DNA of 64,000 bases, from assembly GCA_024720975.1 (NCBI GenBank), contig JANJXX010000002.1, positions 1 through 64,000 on the forward strand, in the 5' to 3' direction. Each line of letters begins with the position of its first letter. Within the stretch, counting starts at the first letter, position 1. The stretch is from Candidatus Panguiarchaeum symbiosum (GTDB lineage Archaea; Asgardarchaeota; Njordarchaeia; Njordarchaeales; Panguiarchaeaceae). This document shows positions 61,290 to 64,000 of the stretch, piece after piece. The notes beneath the pieces were generated by a model. That model was given only the letters and a program-made list of their open reading frames with translations. It made no database searches and was not told the origin of the DNA. A program made the position numbers and the translations under genes.

Positions 61290-61778
61290 ATGCGAAGTCT
61301 TCGAAAGAAGTATAAAACCCCTCGTAAACCATTTGAGAAAGATAGACTTATTGAAGAAATGAGGCTTATTGGCGAATATGGATTAAGAAATAAACATGAG
61401 CTCTGGCGCACCAAAACGATGCTCTCTGAAATACGAAGACGCGCTCGAGAACTCCTAGCTCTGCCTCCTGATGAGAGAAAAAATGAAGAAGAAGCTCTCA
61501 TAGGACGCCTATACCAGTTAGGTATACTCGAGAAAAATTCAACATTGGATGATATACTAAAACTCAGGGTTGAAGATCTTTTGGAGAGACGCCTACAAAC
61601 AGTTGTCTGGAGACTCGGTTATGCTAAAACCCCCCATCAAGCACGGCAAATGATCGTGCATAGACACATAATAGTAAACGGGAAAATAGTTACGATTCCA
61701 TCTTTTCTTGTTAAAAGAGACGATGTAGTTGAAATTCACCCTCGATCCCCCTTTGCTAAAGCTCTACAAGAGGGATAG
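61290..61778 (+). CDS. rps4: Ribosomal protein uS4
   Basis: 162 residues with YGLRNKHELWRTKTMLSEIR and the S4 RNA-binding domain (LLERRLQTVVWRLGYAKTPH, QMIVHRHIIVNGKIVTIPSF). Of two ATGs, that at 61290 is chosen because GAGGT lies seven bases before it; the one at 61284 is only one base after GAGGT. Confidence 0.95.
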   Translation: MRSLRKKYKTPRKPFEKDRLIEEMRLIGEYGLRNKHELWRTKTMLSEIRRRARELLALPPDERKNEEEALIGRLYQLGILEKNSTLDDILKLRVEDLLERRLQTVVWRLGYAKTPHQARQMIVHRHIIVNGKIVTIPSFLVKRDDVVEIHPRSPFAKALQEG

Positions 61779-61817
61779 GAACTTAAATGACAAATTAAGA
61801 CTACAGGCGCAAAGTTT

Positions 61818-62405
61818 GTGTTAAGAAATGAGAGCTACTACCTTCTCGCATTTGAATTAGATTCACCAAGAGATCTATGCAATGTCATCTACTATGATTT
61901 CCTCCTAAGTCCCTCACCCAAGGTCTTACTGAAGGAGCGAAGAAAAATCCTTTACTTTGCTTCGCGCATCTTACGGGGGAAGGCGGGAAATTGTGTAGGT
62001 TTCTGCTTTTTCGTGATCACTCCTAATGAGATGAGTAAGGATTACTTAATATGCTCGGAGGATCGAGGTTTAATATCTGATGTGCCTGATCCTAAAGCTC
62101 CTGCATGCTTCGAAATTTTCAATGTAGAAGGTCTTCTTCGAGCGCCTGGTTCAGAAATAGCAATAAATGATCCCTGGATACGCCAATGGTCTTTTGTTAT
62201 TAAGGCGGATGAAAATATCATCACTCATATCACATCCAAGAGGGGGCGAATACTTCTTGCTCCGAAATCAGGCAATTACTTGATTATAATATCTAAAAAC
62301 TCACTAACAATCTCTTACCTAGAAGAATCCGCGACATATAAGTTAAAATCGCTGTCACCGGCGATCTTTCGGTGCGTAATGTTATACAAATTGCGTGATG
62401 TATAA
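61818..62405 (+). CDS. Unrecognised protein downstream of uS4
   Basis: 195 residues from a GTG, mixed alpha/beta, with three or four cysteines scattered (GKAGNCVGFCFF) and no membrane segment. Strands at LLAFELD, GFCFFVI, WSFVIK, GRILLAPK and YLIIIS. It may be co-transcribed with uS13-uS4, which would hint at a translation link, but no family is recognised. Confidence 0.65.
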   Translation: MLRNESYYLLAFELDSPRDLCNVIYYDFLLSPSPKVLLKERRKILYFASRILRGKAGNCVGFCFFVITPNEMSKDYLICSEDRGLISDVPDPKAPACFEIFNVEGLLRAPGSEIAINDPWIRQWSFVIKADENIITHITSKRGRILLAPKSGNYLIIISKNSLTISYLEESATYKLKSLSPAIFRCVMLYKLRDV

Positions 62406-62463
62406 ACCATACCAGAAAGCTGCTGATTTCTTTGACTCTTGCATACGATGTTGCTATGTTTGA

Positions 62464-63006
62464 CTACCAATATGTTATGTCCTTGTCTGAAGTTTCTTCG
62501 GACGTACTCCGCTCTTTTTCTCCTTTGGTGCCCAATCCTAACAGCTTCTCAGATACGTATATATCAGCCTCACATTTTAAGGCAAGCAAAATTGCATGGG
62601 AGGGTACCATCTTGAGGGTTCTTTTTCCTTCAGGACTTTCTGAAATGTTTCTAATTTCTACCTCAGCAACATAGACTCCTAACTCTGGTATTACATCTGA
62701 TATTACTACCTTACATATTTTTGCCAATTCACAAACAAGATCTGACATCGAAAGTCTAAAATCCTTTGCCGGCTTCGGTGGTTTTCCACTTACCATTAGC
62801 CATATCTCCGTGGCAATTTCCATTGGGATTCCCATCAACCTTAGTGCGCGACCGTCTTCTAGCCGAAGTTCTATTACAGGTCTACGCAACTGCTCTTTCA
62901 ATTCCGGCGGCAGCAAAAGATGTGCATACGTGCGTGTTATGGGAAAGAGAATTGCTACATTTATCACTTTAATGCATTTTTCTTGCGATGTTTTTCCCCC
63001 ACCCAA
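62464..63006 (-). CDS. DUF151 bifunctional nuclease-like protein
   Basis: 180 residues. Recognised from the pattern RPVIELRLEDGRALRLMGIP, EIATEIWLMVSGKPPKP, and a late VYVAEVEI with SHAILLALKCEADIYVSE. Plant and bacterial homologues are called bifunctional DNase/RNase. The catalytic Asp normally next to AIALALR is replaced by SHAILLAL. The start is a TTG six bases after AGGAG. Confidence 0.8.
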   Translation of the reverse strand: MGGGKTSQEKCIKVINVAILFPITRTYAHLLLPPELKEQLRRPVIELRLEDGRALRLMGIPMEIATEIWLMVSGKPPKPAKDFRLSMSDLVCELAKICKVVISDVIPELGVYVAEVEIRNISESPEGKRTLKMVPSHAILLALKCEADIYVSEKLLGLGTKGEKERSTSEETSDKDITYW

Positions 63007-63104
63007 TGTGAACTCCTAAGTAGCGTCGTCAGTAAAATCTAGAACTCAGCCAACAATATTTAATATTTTTGGAATAATGGGTAAAGAGAAATTCTGGGAT
63101 AAAA

Positions 63105-63914
63105 ATGACGACTTTTCAACCGGTGAATATTTTTAGAGCATACAACATATTAATTTCATTGCCCGGAGAGATATCACAAGAAGATGCTATAAGTATCATA
63201 GTTGAGAAGTTCAAATTAAGCGAAAGAACAGCAAAGACATACCTTCGTGCCCTCAAGGTTTGGGGCTTCCTCTGGGGAGAAGAAACTCTTTATGTTAAAA
63301 AGACATCACTGGAGGAGTTCATTCTACAATTGCAGAGGCTATTTCTTGCCGATTTAGGAGCTTTTTTTGAAGTACTTAAGACTACTATCGAATCTCTTCC
63401 AGCCAGTTCCGTGTGGAGTATAGTTTTAACTCTTAGAAGTAAAGGTTTCGACGTAAGTGCTTGGAAATTAAAACACATTATACGTCTCCTTAAACAAGCT
63501 TGTTTGCTATGGGAAAAACGCTTTTATGAACCATTAAATCTTGAAGTCTCACTGCAGAATATCATATACGCTAGAATAATATCCCGAGGATACTACAGAC
63601 TCGGTAAGTTACTGAATGAACTCACGCGCGAATTGAACTTAAGCCACTGTGAAATTAAAAAGGTACTTGTACAAATGATTCTCAACCAGCAGATTTTAGT
63701 AAACGCACCTGAATCTCTTGTTAGAATTTGGATAAAAAGCTTACAATCAGGCTATTGTGATATTACTGAACTCTCACTCGAGAACGCTAATGCCGAGGAA
63801 TTAAACGAGCTGAAGCAACTTTCTACCTTATATCCTGATTTAATCTCTATTCGCGGCGATGTTCTCACAGTTAAAATTTTCGATGGTAACTTCATAGTGG
63901 TCCCATACAAATGA
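63105..63914 (+). CDS. Unrecognised protein with N-terminal winged-helix-like region
   Basis: 269 residues, almost entirely helical. The first 65 residues look like a winged helix (ISQEDAISIIVEKFKLSERT, AKTYLRALKVWGFLWGEETL). Later segments repeat helix-turn-helix-like units, around residues 90-140 and 155-210, ending in a small beta region. A DNA- or RNA-binding regulator is a reasonable guess. The ATG follows GGGAT. Confidence 0.65.
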   Translation: MTTFQPVNIFRAYNILISLPGEISQEDAISIIVEKFKLSERTAKTYLRALKVWGFLWGEETLYVKKTSLEEFILQLQRLFLADLGAFFEVLKTTIESLPASSVWSIVLTLRSKGFDVSAWKLKHIIRLLKQACLLWEKRFYEPLNLEVSLQNIIYARIISRGYYRLGKLLNELTRELNLSHCEIKKVLVQMILNQQILVNAPESLVRIWIKSLQSGYCDITELSLENANAEELNELKQLSTLYPDLISIRGDVLTVKIFDGNFIVVPYK

Positions 63915-63930
63915 TTTAAAAAGGAGTGTC

Positions 63931-64000
63931 TTAATCTTTGCGATAGGTTTCTATGAATTTCTCAATACTCGCCGCAGACCCTCTCAGTATTAACATGTCC
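63931..64000 (-). CDS. C-terminal end of a gene entering from the right edge
   Basis: A minus-strand frame open from the window edge to a TAA at 63931-63933 reads MLILRGSAASIEKFIETYRK near its end. The LILRGS-x5-IEKF pattern recalls the end of TrkA-C (RCK) ligand-binding domains of ion transport regulators, but 22 codons cannot settle it. Confidence 0.45.
   Translation of the reverse strand, partial: DMLILRGSAASIEKFIETYRKD

Noticed and set aside
1-64000. CRISPR arrays, rRNA genes, intact insertion sequences
   Set aside because: No regularly spaced repeats, rRNA segments or recognisable transposase were seen.

Overview
This is an archaeal chromosome segment, AT-rich, dense and built of short operons on both strands. 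The domain assignment is firm: the window carries an A-type ATP synthase, the exosome core (Rrp4, Rrp41, Rrp42), SBDS, Gar1, Nep1, a Brix-domain protein, Pcc1, prefoldin beta, RNA polymerase subunits N and F, eukaryote-like ribosomal proteins (eS6, eL37, eL43, uL16/L10e), archaeal FtsY and SRP54, HerA and NurA, and a TFE-beta-like iron-sulfur protein. The TFE-beta-like gene, the scattered ribosomal protein genes and an intron-bearing tRNA-Phe suggest the TACK (Thermoproteota-like) side of the archaea; I cannot name a genus.

Layout. 1-1064: partial unknown gene. 1169-2074: methionine aminopeptidase. 2130-6409: ATP synthase C, D, a small membrane protein and I on the minus strand, with proteolipid K divergent. 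6726-7999: uL6, uS8, uS14. 8088-9412: ATP synthase E (with an extra C-terminal domain) and H. 9468-12613: DUF72, Mut7-C RNase-like protein, a degenerate stretch, HflX. 12989-18886: tRNA-Cys, uL30, TmcA, DUF99, signal peptidase. 19165-25706: tRNA-Ala-like gene, aminotransferase, FtsY, DUF460, secreted and unknown proteins. 25793-29084: unknown-Gar1-Brix-Pcc1-prefoldin beta-DUF3194-DHH operon. 29393-31581: rubredoxin, intron-containing tRNA-Phe, Nep1, nitrilase family. 31584-34544: HerA-NurA. 34704-39859: DUF2110, eL43, exosome, SBDS, eL37, Lsm. 39925-45836: site-2 protease, unknown, TrpRS, GluRS. 46017-48002: three tRNAs, then a Dps-like ferritin between two decayed genes. 48191-53675: NTPase, TFE-beta-like, RibK, RpoF, SRP54, AEP primase-like protein. 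53732-64000: hexose-phosphate mutase, eS6, uS2, RpoN, uL1, uL10, uL16, uS13, uS4 and unknowns.

Most genes have a GGTG(A/G)-type ribosome binding site 5-6 bases before the start, and TTG and GTG starts are common. Using that rule I find genes whose conserved N-terminus begins with no ATG, GTG or TTG. The clearest is rpoN, whose invariant N-terminus begins at an ATA codon six bases after GGTGA. A second gene (41182-42249) repeats the arrangement, ribK may, and the DUF2110 gene starts at ATT or carries a one-base deletion in an A tract. Rare AUA (and possibly AUU) initiation is the most unusual signal here. Others are an ATP synthase E subunit fused to a nuclease-fold-like domain, an eS6 with a long C-terminal extension, an AEP polymerase with an N-terminal winged helix, a tRNA with Ala anticodon but no G3:U70 pair, and a decay zone around the tRNA cluster.
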